Numbered from the stretch's first letter, positions 8,127 through 17,664 are shown. The stretch: DNA of 64,000 nt from Prosthecochloris marina (GCF_003182595.1 NZ_PDNZ01000002.1:310001-374000), one strand, 5' to 3'. Program-made: numbers and translations. The notes: generated by a model from the sequence alone, not told the origin.

Positions 8127-9614
8127 TTAATCCATCTTTATGAATTGAAGGCTGTAATCAAGTTGTACGAAAGCAACCTGCTTGCAGAATAAGTCAACAA
8201 AATTCTCTTCAATCACATATATTTTAGCAAACATTTCAAGAAAGCTTTTTACAACGCTCCCCATCTCATCTATCATCGGCTCCATTACATTGTTTTTGCC
8301 ATCATGTGAGATGCATTCATAATGCGATAGTTCATTTCGTTTATTGATGACAGATTCTTTTAATCTTCTATACAAATCACAATTATAAAAAAGTGATTGT
8401 TTTGCCCTATGGCAAGTTTGTATCTCTTGAGTTTCATTGTTAATCTTCAAACCAAAAAGCTTGCTCAGAAGATTACTTGAAAAAAATTCATATTTTCCTG
8501 ATCTCAATGGCTCATCTTCTGATTCCGAATAACTAAAGCGTAGCAGCGCTTCTGCTGCCTGCATATAGCACAGCGCAGCTCTATTCCACTCCTCAAATCG
8601 TTTAGCGTCAGCTCCACGCTTATAACGGTCTACAGCCAACATCAAAGCTATTTTAGCGTTTTCCTTCTTACAACACTTACCTTCCATAAATACCATTGAG
8701 CACTTATCAAGTTCATCGAGGATTCCATCATGATATTCATCATAATCAGCAAACAGAGATTTATTTGCTCCCTGATAGTCAAACCTAACCCACGCATCAT
8801 AACACGCAGCTGCTTTACTTATCTCATCGTATTTCTTATATTTTTCTTCTAGTGAATAGCGTTTTGCGATATCCTTTGTAAGCGACTCTTCTATCAAAGA
8901 TGTAACAAGATCTTTGACAGTCGAATAATTCCCCTTATCCCATAAATTCTTGATTAGATGATCTTCTTTAACCGTATAAATTTTATATGGATTATCTAGC
9001 CTATTAATAAATTCCGTCACAATAACAGGCTTTCCGTTCCGGTATTCTTCAAAATCGATATAATAAGTATCTATATCAAGAATTGAAGACGCCAAAAAGC
9101 CTCCTCCAACCATTGACTTTTTACCACCAGTAATATCAATACATATTTTTTTGCATCGCCATTCATCTTTTTCTATAAAATCCTTAATCGTAGAAAAAAC
9201 TGTATTTGGCTCAGAACTATTTATTGACTTTGATATCACCTTTGTTGACTTAAAAGCTCTGATGTAGTCCGTAAGGTCATCTTTCTTTTGCTCTGTTCCA
9301 TCAGAAGCATAAAGGAGTAAAATTTGTTCCGAATTAATTGCAGAAACAGATAGCATAAGGGGTTGAAGGCTTGTTCCTACGAGAAGAATATGCAAATCAT
9401 AATTCAGGGCACTTAACTCATCGGAAATTTGCTTGATTTTTAAAGCTTGTGCCGAATGACAAAAAAGACTATCAGGATCAATTTTCTTATTATTGTCATT
9501 ACAATTCAAATCATGTGAAAAATAATATTTTTCTTTTAGCTTATCATTAGCAATTTTATAAATTTTAAATGCTTGAGAGGAGTAAACTTTATCTTGTATA
9601 TTCTTTCTTGTCAT
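8127..9614 (-). CDS. csm6: Csm6-like CARF-HEPN ribonuclease
   Basis: A 495 aa protein starting at ATG 9614, whose ATGA overlaps the csm5 stop and has GGAG 9 nt upstream; a longer frame to 9638 is less likely. The middle of the N-terminal half is a CARF domain, with LHILLVGTSLQPLML near residue 75 and the signature DITGGKKSM at 160-168. The C-terminal half is helical and ends with a HEPN active-site motif RNELSH (R-x4-H). Family knowledge: CARF binds cyclic oligoadenylate made by Cas10, which switches on HEPN RNase and degrades transcripts broadly. The presence of Csx3 nearby suggests tetra-adenylate as the activator. Confidence 0.85.
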   Translation of the reverse strand: MTRKNIQDKVYSSQAFKIYKIANDKLKEKYYFSHDLNCNDNNKKIDPDSLFCHSAQALKIKQISDELSALNYDLHILLVGTSLQPLMLSVSAINSEQILLLYASDGTEQKKDDLTDYIRAFKSTKVISKSINSSEPNTVFSTIKDFIEKDEWRCKKICIDITGGKKSMVGGGFLASSILDIDTYYIDFEEYRNGKPVIVTEFINRLDNPYKIYTVKEDHLIKNLWDKGNYSTVKDLVTSLIEESLTKDIAKRYSLEEKYKKYDEISKAAACYDAWVRFDYQGANKSLFADYDEYHDGILDELDKCSMVFMEGKCCKKENAKIALMLAVDRYKRGADAKRFEEWNRAALCYMQAAEALLRFSYSESEDEPLRSGKYEFFSSNLLSKLFGLKINNETQEIQTCHRAKQSLFYNCDLYRRLKESVINKRNELSHYECISHDGKNNVMEPMIDEMGSVVKSFLEMFAKIYVIEENFVDLFCKQVAFVQLDYSLQFIKMD

Positions 9615-10909
9615 GTTATTAACTCCAGCCTTACCCATCCAAGCGGAAGCATTGCATTATTATCGAAAGAGATGACTCTACGACTTTTCGGGCGTGTGTG
9701 AGGCGGATCTTTCTTTGGATCAAAATGCGCATTAACAAGTTCTGTTAACATGGTTTCTTCTAAAATACTATCAGGAGTTTTGCTAATAAGTCCCGTTCCG
9801 AAACCTAATCGTGCATTTGCAGTACGAGGTTGAGAATAAAAGGCACCTATATCGGTGATAGATGCAATATTTTCAGTGATTTCCGAGATGAAGTCTGTTT
9901 CCAGTTCCCAGATTTTTTGAGAAAAAGAATCAAGCGCTGCAAGTACATGTTCTATGCTTTTAAAAGGGACATTCGAATTATTTTTGTTTAGAATGATATC
10001 GAAAGTTGTTTCCCCGTTAAAGCATTCAAGTTCTTCTTTATCCTTGAATTTTAAGCTAATAACCTTTTGAGTAACCGGTTTGCTAACAGATGTTTTCTCT
10101 TTAACCGTTAGCTCTTTGATGACCTTTCCTTTTTTATCGGCTTTATATGAAGAAATTATATCTCCGGTTTTTAGAAAAAATTGCTTAACAAGTTTTTCGT
10201 CAATATCATACATTTTTATACCATTTGCTTGTAGTTTGATTTTCCCAAACATATCAATAACTCTGGCTTCACCTTCTTCCGCTTGTGCCAAGATCTTCTC
10301 GTTTCTTGTATTTCTGGAGATGATGGAAACAGTTTCATCTTTAAGCTGTTGAATATTCAGTTCACAGCTGTCTGTTACAGATATAAAACGAAAAATATCT
10401 GTTAGATGTCTATCAAAATCTCGAATTTCTGTTTCAAAAGTTTCTCGATTTGCAAATAACTTGCTCTTAAAATGCTCATAAATGTAGGCAACCCGAATAA
10501 ATCCTTTAATTGATGACCCTGGAATAAAAGGCCGTTGCATACCGTCTCTGACGAACTGCTTATCATTTGTTGACTCGACAATCCCTTTGAAAACACCGGC
10601 CTTGATTAATTCATCATGTGTTTCGGGTTTATCAATATCATAGAGGTGATGATGTTTCAAAAATTTTTGGAAATTAAAATCCTTAAATTTACGGCGACTG
10701 ATAAGCCTATCGACTTCTTCCAAATAAACTTCAAACTTGTTTTTGGAAAGCAGGTAGTTGCCGAGTTTCATATGGTCAATTGCGTATGCTGAGTAATTAT
10801 TACGCCGTACAAATCCTTGCCCGAAATCAATATCTTTTCCTTTGATGTGAAGAGGTGTTACTGTTGTAAGCTTAACTGTTCGACGCTCTATCTTTTCCTC
10901 GTAACTCAT
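9611..10909 (-). CDS. csm5: Csm5, type III-A effector subunit
   Basis: A 432 aa RAMP protein that caps the crRNA 3' side of the Csm complex. Near the N-terminus is VTPLHIKGKDIDFGQGFVRR, followed by FIPGSSIKGFIRVAYIY, the glycine-rich loop typical of Csm5. Near the C-terminus is ARLGFGTGLIS. I chose the ATG at 10909; a TTG three codons upstream is also open. It follows csm4 by 5 bp and its stop overlaps the csm6 start (ATGA). Length and position fit the family. Confidence 0.88.
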   Translation of the reverse strand: MSYEEKIERRTVKLTTVTPLHIKGKDIDFGQGFVRRNNYSAYAIDHMKLGNYLLSKNKFEVYLEEVDRLISRRKFKDFNFQKFLKHHHLYDIDKPETHDELIKAGVFKGIVESTNDKQFVRDGMQRPFIPGSSIKGFIRVAYIYEHFKSKLFANRETFETEIRDFDRHLTDIFRFISVTDSCELNIQQLKDETVSIISRNTRNEKILAQAEEGEARVIDMFGKIKLQANGIKMYDIDEKLVKQFFLKTGDIISSYKADKKGKVIKELTVKEKTSVSKPVTQKVISLKFKDKEELECFNGETTFDIILNKNNSNVPFKSIEHVLAALDSFSQKIWELETDFISEITENIASITDIGAFYSQPRTANARLGFGTGLISKTPDSILEETMLTELVNAHFDPKKDPPHTRPKSRRVISFDNNAMLPLGWVRLELIT

Positions 10910-10914
10910 AGTAT

Positions 10915-11979
10915 TCAAATAGAAAATGGGATTGTAAAAGGATGCCCGTAACGATAGAGTTCATGATGCTCTTCGGGAAGTTCATCAGGAGAGATATTGA
11001 GCAATTCACCTTCAATAGGCTTGCTAAAAATTGAGCCTTCCGAGAACATGTAAACGGTTTTTCGCTTCATTTGATAAAAGCTCGAATTGGAAAAGAACCA
11101 TCCCTTTCGAATTAATAAGTAATAGGACACATAATCATTTTCAGTTATTACTTTGGGTTTTAGCAGTGAAAATAGATATCTGCCTTCACTTTCATGATTT
11201 AGAACTTTATTCCATAATTCAACTGCTTTTCTATGCCGAGTAGTTTCACGAACTTCTTTTGGCCATTGAGATTCATCATCGCCAATCAAAATCGGCTCAT
11301 ATCGTAAGGTGAATTTTCCATAGCCGCTTGAGCGTCGTCCTCCCAAACCTGAGATCCCCAAAAGCCGCAATGCCTCCTTAAACCATTCCCATGAGAGATG
11401 TTTCGAGTTAAAATCTACAAGGAAAAAAGGGTAAACTTCATCGGCATAAAACAATTGCCCTACATGGTAGAGTTGGGTAGCCTCCGTTTCCCTGTCTTGG
11501 GCATGTTGTGCTTTGGTGAGTGTTTTATAGAACGATGGAGCCTTCGGAGGTGGTTCATTGCTGTAACTATCGAAATAATTTTTGATGTCACTACCAGAAA
11601 GCAATTTGTTCTGCCATTTATGAAAATCCTCCAAATGAATCCATTTAAGTTTTTTAAATTCTTTTCTGTATTCTGTTAACAATGGCTCGGCAGTAAAAGC
11701 AGCAGGTTCAAGTAAAGGCTTCGGAAGAAAATAATCCGTATCTTTTACAAGACCGAATGATGAAATTTGGAATGGTGGTTTCTGTGAATCAAATTCTTCA
11801 AGAAAATTTTTGAGACTGAAGTGAGGAATAAGATGTTCAACTGTGGCAAGCTGGTTAATGATACCGCTAAAGAGCGTATCCGAGTGACATGTATCATCAA
11901 CTTCCTCAACACCAAATCCAGCAACTGATGATCCAAAATGAACCGCATGATCAAATTGCAGTTCGACAAGATATTTCAT
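10915..11979 (-). CDS. csm4: Csm4, type III-A effector subunit
   Basis: A 354 aa RAMP protein that binds the 5' handle of the crRNA and contacts Cas10. It begins MKYLVELQFDHAVHFG, then has DTLFSGIINQLA. A C-terminal glycine-rich loop LGISGLGGRRSSGYGKF is characteristic. The ATG at 11979 overlaps the csm3 stop as ATGA and is preceded by AAGGG, so translation is probably coupled. An upstream in-frame ATG at 11997 lies inside csm3 and is less likely. Confidence 0.9.
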   Translation of the reverse strand: MKYLVELQFDHAVHFGSSVAGFGVEEVDDTCHSDTLFSGIINQLATVEHLIPHFSLKNFLEEFDSQKPPFQISSFGLVKDTDYFLPKPLLEPAAFTAEPLLTEYRKEFKKLKWIHLEDFHKWQNKLLSGSDIKNYFDSYSNEPPPKAPSFYKTLTKAQHAQDRETEATQLYHVGQLFYADEVYPFFLVDFNSKHLSWEWFKEALRLLGISGLGGRRSSGYGKFTLRYEPILIGDDESQWPKEVRETTRHRKAVELWNKVLNHESEGRYLFSLLKPKVITENDYVSYYLLIRKGWFFSNSSFYQMKRKTVYMFSEGSIFSKPIEGELLNISPDELPEEHHELYRYGHPFTIPFSI

Positions 11980-12788
11980 AGCCCTTGCAGCTCCCAATTG
12001 TCTTTGTTAATATGTTCAATAACTTTTTCCAAACCCTTTGATTCAGAAAATTGGGATGTTGAATCGCTTTCTTTCACTTTTTGGTAAAAGAATTCAGTGA
12101 GTTCAAACCCGACTTGACCATGCCCACGAGAAGTATTGCCGCCTAACCCTTCTCGCTCAACGGCCCTGAGAAGCAAAAGGATATTTTTCACATCTGTTTG
12201 AACTTCTTTTTTATCGGCATTTTTTTCTCCCTCAACTCGATAAACAATTTCAAATGCAAACTTCGCTCCGGCTGGAACACGCTCAATAGTGCGAGGAACT
12301 GCATGTGAGGTAACTCTATCAAGTACATTTTCCATTTTTGCTTCGGTGATTAATAAAGCATCTGGAATTAGAAAATCCTTATTTAATAGAGTAGCATCAC
12401 GAACAAGGATTCTTGCAGGATGATTTTGATTGCTAAGGTTATCATTACGATTTCCTTGTCCTGTTGAGCCAAAAACACGACATACGGGACAATCCAAAGC
12501 TTGGATTATATCATCACAAATATGTTGATTAATAGGTTTGTTCCCCTTAACAACAGGGCGATTATATTTCATACCATTATCACAAACATTAATTTTTTCT
12601 AATAAGGAACGCATTTTTCCCTTAAGCGAGCTTCCTGGTATATACGGCTCGAAAGTAATCGGGTGCTTAATTACAGGTGTGTCAATTCCTCCAATTTCCA
12701 CTGTGTCGGCACTTGCACCGATATGCAAACCGGTTTTAGCAATAATTGCCCCTCTTATAACAACATGCCCAAATAGACCTTTTGACAT
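11976..12788 (-). CDS. csm3: Csm3, backbone and target-RNA-cleaving subunit
   Basis: A 270 aa RAMP protein. It begins MSKGLFGHVVIRGAI and shows TGLHIG, then GGIDTPVIKHP, in which Asp36 corresponds to the catalytic aspartate of Streptococcus thermophilus Csm3 (Asp33). PGSSLKGKMR and CPVCRVFG follow, and the glycine-rich GLGGNTSRGHGQV lies later in the chain. Several copies form the backbone of the complex and cut target RNA at 6-nt steps. The start has GGAGG 8 nt upstream. It is in frame order after csm2 (15 bp gap) and overlaps csm4. Confidence 0.93.
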   Translation of the reverse strand: MSKGLFGHVVIRGAIIAKTGLHIGASADTVEIGGIDTPVIKHPITFEPYIPGSSLKGKMRSLLEKINVCDNGMKYNRPVVKGNKPINQHICDDIIQALDCPVCRVFGSTGQGNRNDNLSNQNHPARILVRDATLLNKDFLIPDALLITEAKMENVLDRVTSHAVPRTIERVPAGAKFAFEIVYRVEGEKNADKKEVQTDVKNILLLLRAVEREGLGGNTSRGHGQVGFELTEFFYQKVKESDSTSQFSESKGLEKVIEHINKDNWELQGL

Positions 12789-12803
12789 TAATTTTCCTCC
12801 AAT

Positions 12804-13223
12804 TTAATCGTTCGCATAAACCTTGTGATAGGCCACAATGGATTCAAAAAAATTGACAAAAAGAACAAAATCATTGTTCTTTTTAACAGTTTTAAAAACT
12901 GGTTGTAAAATGTCTAGCAAATCTTGCATAACAAACTTTTCATGACCACGTAAACGTCCAACAGTATTTGCAAGTTGAGGCCTAAGCATTTGTAACTCAG
13001 CATAGTTCTCAGGTGGGAGTTGATCTTCATCCTTGAGATCAACGATTTTTTTTTGAATATTTTTGATAGCAGAAAAAAAACGTCTTAACTGATGATTTTT
13101 TACTTTCCGCATATGTTTTGCAATTGTTTCTGCATACTCAATTGCATCATCAATTTCCAATTCATCATATAAATTAGCATTGTATTTAGAAGTTTTTTGC
13201 TTAATAGCATGAACTGACGACAT
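12804..13223 (-). CDS. csm2: Csm2, small subunit
   Basis: A 139 aa, mostly helical and charged protein in the csm2 position between cas10 and csm3. The conserved features are the helices YAETIAKHMRKV, LRRFFSAI and the C-terminal FVNFFESIVAYHKVY, typical of Csm2. I place the start at ATG 13223 because AAGGGGAG lies 8 nt upstream; an upstream ATG at 13262 overlaps cas10 and has no such site. Csm2 lines the filament along the crRNA-target duplex. Confidence 0.85.
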   Translation of the reverse strand: MSSVHAIKQKTSKYNANLYDELEIDDAIEYAETIAKHMRKVKNHQLRRFFSAIKNIQKKIVDLKDEDQLPPENYAELQMLRPQLANTVGRLRGHEKFVMQDLLDILQPVFKTVKKNNDFVLFVNFFESIVAYHKVYAND

Positions 13224-13236
13224 ATTTTCACTCCCC

Positions 13237-15570
13237 TTATTTGCTGCATTGAAGTTGCTCAAACCAGTTAAGAATTAAACTTAGAAGTTTCACAGACTTC
13301 TCTCTTTCAGGCTTAATTGGAACAAATAAATGACTCCTCAATATTTCAATATCATCATTGTTATGCTCGTTATATTGCTTTTCTAAACGTGCAAATATGT
13401 AGCGTAACCGAGGCAAATAGAAAGAGTCTTCGATCACCCAGTCTTTAGCAGCTTCGAATAATTTATATATAAAACCTCGTGATACACCTTCGAGCTTGAC
13501 GGCATCAATTTGATTCCCGATTATTTGCTTATCTGTTAGGGCCACTAAGCTTTTTAGTATTTCAAAAAATTTTGAGTCATCCCAATCAATGACCCGAACC
13601 GTTTTGTTGTTGTCAAATTCATATCGCTTATCAACATCGTCCAAACCAAGTAAAAACGGTGTAAAGCAGTTTTTTTGCGCCTTTGCTTGCTTCGCCACGT
13701 GCTCTGCTTCACCGGATCTTCGTGCCATCTGGTAAAGCGGGAACTTGGGTTGGTGCAATGTCAGCCCACCTGAAATTCCTAGTCCCCCGGTGAAGTGTGC
13801 GAAACAGCGTTGAATATCAAATGCAAGCTCGGTTGTTTCGTCCCAGGCACCGAGAATAAACAGGTCATCGCCACCTGCATAAATCACCGACACGTTTCGT
13901 CCAGATTTTCCATGTTTGTTATCCTTATCATATTCCTTTCCGACTATGTCTTTTGCCTTAAGGCTATCGCCCAAGTTTGTAGTGCAAATTTCGTTGAGAT
14001 AGACTTTGAAAAAAAGGTTCAACATTCGCGACTTTGCCGAAAGCATCGAAAGCTTTTCGATGTCGGCAAACAATTTGCCCATGTCATCTACATCCATACG
14101 AAGTGCACCAATCAAATCTGCGCCGCAGGAGCTTGCCGAAAGACCTTCAAACGTGGCAGTATCGTTTTTGATCTCTTCGCTGCCATTTACTTGTCTGCCA
14201 TCACCTTGAATCGCTTCTAACTCAATAGATTGGGCATATTCAGAAAGATCACCGTGCTTACGGGCATAATCGGCATAAACAACAGGAGTGCCGTTTCCAT
14301 CCCAAAAATTAATTTGCCAATATGGTTTGCGAGCGCCTCTCCCATTGCTCAAGTAGTAATAGCAATACTGCAGGTTATCTACATCGGAATCTATGGTTGG
14401 AAATTTCAAATATGGGTCATTCTGCAACTCAACGCTTGAACGGCAAATAAAACGGTATTCTTCAACCAGTTTATCACCCAACTTGAATTGATGGAAACAA
14501 CTTTCTGAAGCCCAATTATAATCCTCAAGTGACTTGCGATTTTCTTTTTTATCAAGTACATCTTGCATTGATATTTTTTCCGATGGCCTCACAATATTGT
14601 CAGGCAACGCGAACATTTTTGTTGGAGGCAAATCATCTCTTCTGGTAATCTGGCATTCGGTTTGAACGGACTTTTGCTTCGGCATCTTCGGCTCGAAAAG
14701 CTTATCCAATTGTTTGAGAAACTTCTGCCGTTTTTGCTTATCCAAATTATCGGATTGTTCTTGCCTCTTAGTTTGAAAAGCTCCCCCTGTCTCGAGGCTC
14801 TCTCTCTCGAATGGCAACGCATCCAACGCGATGAATAGCTTTCCGAAAAATTCTGAATACGCCCAGTCGTTCAGGAGATCTCCAAATTTTCCAATGTCCT
14901 TTTTCAATCCTTTTTTATTCGGCAAAAGCAACCCAAATCCCCCCCCGCCGGAATAAATAACAGCATGGCGTTCAGCTTCGGCCAAGCTTAGAATTTCATA
15001 AATGATATGCTCAGTGAGCATTTCAAGCATAAACGATCGGGCACGCAGGGTTTTCAATGCACCTTTTGAAGAAATCGTATACACTGTATCCTGAATGCCC
15101 GAAAAGTCACATCCGACAAGCAGGCATTTCTTATCGAATTCTTCATCACACTGTTTAAGGCCAAGACAATCATGAACCGCCGCCACAGATTTGAAGAGGT
15201 CGTAAACAGGGATTTGCGGATCAGCACTTGTTGCAACGAACGAACCGTAACGCTCAAGCTGAACGAGTAAATTTTGAGAAGATGGCTTAGGGGGCCTTAC
15301 ATTTTCGAAATCACTCGGTTCGACATCCTGATCTGGATAGTTGATTGTTTTGGGATCGAGTTTGCATGGCAAGTAATAATTGGCGGCAGTTGTCGAATCT
15401 GTAGGATCAGAAAAGATCGACCGAAGTCCAGCAAGTTTTAACCCGGTGCTTATGTCAATATCAAGTAGTGAAAATGCTTCTCTGTACTCTTCGAGCAGAT
15501 GAGATTCAATGCTTTTTTCTTTCAAAAGATCAAAGCCAAGCTGTATTACTGGATGCGAACTGCCGGACAT
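13237..15570 (-). CDS. cas10: Cas10 (Csm1), cyclase large subunit without visible HD nuclease motif
   Basis: A 777 aa protein. The first palm domain shows KKCLLVGCDFSGIQ, LKTLRARSF and IYSGGGGFGLLLPN (about residues 148-217). The second carries LRMDVDDMGKLF and the cyclase motif YAGGDDLFILG with GGDD at 566-569, which makes cyclic oligoadenylates when target RNA is bound. C-terminal GLGISGGLTLHQPKFPLYQMA is also family-typical. What is missing is the N-terminal HD domain: the protein begins roughly where other Csm1 proteins continue after HD (LAGLRSIFSDP). The lone HD pair at 133-134 lies in a segment that normally has other residues. The DNA upstream of 15570 does not encode a lost HD segment in any minus-strand frame I could read. 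It is the first gene of the operon. Confidence 0.9.
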   Translation of the reverse strand: MSGSSHPVIQLGFDLLKEKSIESHLLEEYREAFSLLDIDISTGLKLAGLRSIFSDPTDSTTAANYYLPCKLDPKTINYPDQDVEPSDFENVRPPKPSSQNLLVQLERYGSFVATSADPQIPVYDLFKSVAAVHDCLGLKQCDEEFDKKCLLVGCDFSGIQDTVYTISSKGALKTLRARSFMLEMLTEHIIYEILSLAEAERHAVIYSGGGGFGLLLPNKKGLKKDIGKFGDLLNDWAYSEFFGKLFIALDALPFERESLETGGAFQTKRQEQSDNLDKQKRQKFLKQLDKLFEPKMPKQKSVQTECQITRRDDLPPTKMFALPDNIVRPSEKISMQDVLDKKENRKSLEDYNWASESCFHQFKLGDKLVEEYRFICRSSVELQNDPYLKFPTIDSDVDNLQYCYYYLSNGRGARKPYWQINFWDGNGTPVVYADYARKHGDLSEYAQSIELEAIQGDGRQVNGSEEIKNDTATFEGLSASSCGADLIGALRMDVDDMGKLFADIEKLSMLSAKSRMLNLFFKVYLNEICTTNLGDSLKAKDIVGKEYDKDNKHGKSGRNVSVIYAGGDDLFILGAWDETTELAFDIQRCFAHFTGGLGISGGLTLHQPKFPLYQMARRSGEAEHVAKQAKAQKNCFTPFLLGLDDVDKRYEFDNNKTVRVIDWDDSKFFEILKSLVALTDKQIIGNQIDAVKLEGVSRGFIYKLFEAAKDWVIEDSFYLPRLRYIFARLEKQYNEHNNDDIEILRSHLFVPIKPEREKSVKLLSLILNWFEQLQCSK

Positions 15571-16290
15571 AACTTTACGGTCTTGAGGTAATCCAGAAAG
15601 TTTATACTACCGAACAACACGGTGGACACACGGACTTCGTGTCCATAGATCAGGGTGGGGGGAACGTCGAGGCTACTGCTTTACTTGCAACGGATAACTG
15701 AACAAGAAGACATCTCAATCAACAGTGTATATAATATAAGAAACTTGCTCCACTTGCTCCGCCTGATTATTACTTAAATAATACCAAACCGAAGAAACAA
15801 AAACAATAATTTTCTACGCCAGAAAAACTTTCCGCTTTTGCCAGTAATCTTTTCTCCATTGAACTGGACTCTCTTCTTATCAGCACACGGAATATCAACA
15901 ACATTGACACATCAAATTCAAAACTCTAATTAAAACCCATTATAAAAATAAGTTAACTCTTATTATCCCAACCAACAGCCACAATGCTTAAAGAAAACAT
16001 GCCAAGCCATCCCTCAACTCTCGGCGAGTCAACTCCTCTTACTAAAATGAACCGATAGCTTATGGAGTATCGCTTCTTAGACGCAGAAAAAACATTAAAG
16101 ATTCGATGATGCAACTGCAGTTAACGAGGCTCCGTCATAATCACATCTATCAGCTTGTCAGTTTTGGTTTGGAAGATATCACAAAAACGATATCACGAGA
16201 GAGGCACAACTGTTTATACTACTGACATTTTCTATATTACGTCAACAGTACAACACCCGCCTACTTTTTTCAATCAATAAAGAAGATGCT
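15571..16290. other. Divergent promoter region between cas10 and csx3
   Basis: About 720 bp without a gene. Both neighbours start away from it, so both promoters should lie here. A small hairpin ACACGGACTTCGTGT sits near 15631-15645 and a TATATAATATAAG stretch near 15728 could hold a -10 element. I see no CRISPR repeat, tRNA or transposase fragment. Its large size for this region may mean a lost gene. Confidence 0.4.
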
Positions 16291-17193
16291 ATGAAAATCA
16301 TTATTGGTGGCCCACATCATTCTGGAAAGTCATGCTTACGTTACGGGTTGAAAGAATCAATAAAAGCACAGACAGGTTCGCCATATCCCTATGTTATAAC
16401 TGCATGTCCAGATGGAGAAGGAGCTTGGTTTCAAGAAACACACAACAAAGACCCTGAATTAGCAAAACGTTTGAGGCTGCCATATAAAAGTGGCTTTTCA
16501 AAAGAAAAAGTAGAAATGTGGGCAGAATGGGTGAATAACTGCTCCGAACCTTTGACATTTATTGATATTGGAGGCATCCCAGATGCAAAGAATCAAGAGA
16601 TCTGTAAATCAGCAACTCATGCAATTCTTGTATACGGAAAAGAGGAACTTCTACCCGAATGGCTCGAGTTCTGTAAAAAGCTAAACCTTCAGATAATTGC
16701 CATAATTTATAGCGACCTAAACAAAAACGATGATGTCCCATTATCTTTAGGAAGTGACAATATTTATCGCGGAACCGTTCATCACCTTGAGCGAGGTGAT
16801 TTATCTATAAAAGATCGGCCAACGATCGTTGAACTCGCTAAAATTCTTACACAGATAGGCATAAAAAAAAGAGAACCAAATATGGAGGTATACAAAATAG
16901 ATTTAGAGAATAACAATATTCTTCAGTTGTGCATGGGAGACGTTCCCGCCCAAAATGACGTACTCGTTCAGACTGTAGAAAAAAAGCTTGATGAATTAAT
17001 TGCTGCGAAAAAAATATATGGAGGAGAAATCATAAAAATCAATGGCCCCGCGACACTGCCTATAGCTTTCGTACTCGCACATAAGCTCAATCATCTATAT
17101 GAAGCCGTTGCAATGTATGACCCAAAACTATCTAAATACGTTATTGTAATCACCCATGGACCTAAATATAGGGTAGGAGACCTTGTCGATTAA
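16291..17193 (+). CDS. csx3: P-loop ATPase/Csx3 fusion, predicted ring nuclease
   Basis: A 300 aa two-domain protein. Residues 1 to ~195 form a P-loop NTPase with Walker A GGPHHSGKS (7-14) and a likely Walker B TFIDIGG. Residues ~199-300 are a Csx3 (Crn3) domain with the typical GGEIIKINGPATLPIAF, LAHKLNHLYEAVAMYDPK and IVITHGPKY. In studied Csx3, this domain binds and cleaves cyclic tetra-adenylate, ending the type III response. Fusions of Csx3 to an ATPase are, as far as I recall, known from surveys, but the role of the ATPase is unclear. The gene is transcribed away from the cas operon and is followed by a cas1 remnant. Confidence 0.85.
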   Translation: MKIIIGGPHHSGKSCLRYGLKESIKAQTGSPYPYVITACPDGEGAWFQETHNKDPELAKRLRLPYKSGFSKEKVEMWAEWVNNCSEPLTFIDIGGIPDAKNQEICKSATHAILVYGKEELLPEWLEFCKKLNLQIIAIIYSDLNKNDDVPLSLGSDNIYRGTVHHLERGDLSIKDRPTIVELAKILTQIGIKKREPNMEVYKIDLENNNILQLCMGDVPAQNDVLVQTVEKKLDELIAAKKIYGGEIIKINGPATLPIAFVLAHKLNHLYEAVAMYDPKLSKYVIVITHGPKYRVGDLVD

Positions 17194-17210
17194 ATCGTTA
17201 TGTCTCTTGA

Positions 17211-17381
17211 TGCTCAGAAAAAGGCAAGCTGTTCGAAACCCGTATGTGGCAGGAATCGAAAGACGGCTACACCGGCAGAACCCTCAACGTCCGGCGGCAT
17301 ATCGAAAAGCAGGTTGGCTTACTGAAAGATATGATGACGGGAAAGGTTGAGGAGTATGAGCCGTATAAGCTTCCAAAGTAA
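17211..17381 (+). pseudogene. C-terminal remnant of cas1
   Basis: An open frame without its own start reads KLFETRMWQESKDGY, NVRRHIEKQVGLLKDMM and TGKVEEYEPYKLPK, then stops. The order 'FE-R', 'RR-IE-Q', then 'L-G---EY-P' is the usual C-terminal end of the Cas1 integrase. The upstream part, including the metal-binding residues, is absent: a stop lies at 17208-17210, and the csx3 gene ends 18 bp before the fragment. It suggests that a complete adaptation cassette once stood here. Another family with a similar tail cannot be excluded. Confidence 0.55.
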
Positions 17382-17664
17382 TCACTTAGAATAAGTATCA
17401 ACCAAAAACTCGGAACCCTCGTCGTTATACCAAACCAGCTGCTCGCAAATTTCACCATAACACCATAAAAAACATAGTATTAGCTACCATCACATAAGCA
17501 AATGAGCCTTCGATGTTGCATAACATGCTCAAAATACGTAAGATACAGGTAAGCAAAGAGAGTAAAATCACCACATTGTCCTTTGACATCACTGATTTTT
17601 ACACGAGCCATCCATTTTGCTCTGGGAGCCCTTACCAGACAAGTGTTTCCAGAGGTACTCTTTT

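Noticed and set aside
15169..15174. HD dipeptide at Cas10 residues 133-134
   Set aside because: It lies just before the first palm domain, where Csm1 proteins have a non-catalytic helix, and lacks the surrounding HDIGK-type sequence. I do not take it for the HD nuclease.
17267..17458. Minus-strand frame opposite the cas1 remnant
   Set aside because: Shadow of the plus-strand remnant with no ribosome site or family likeness.
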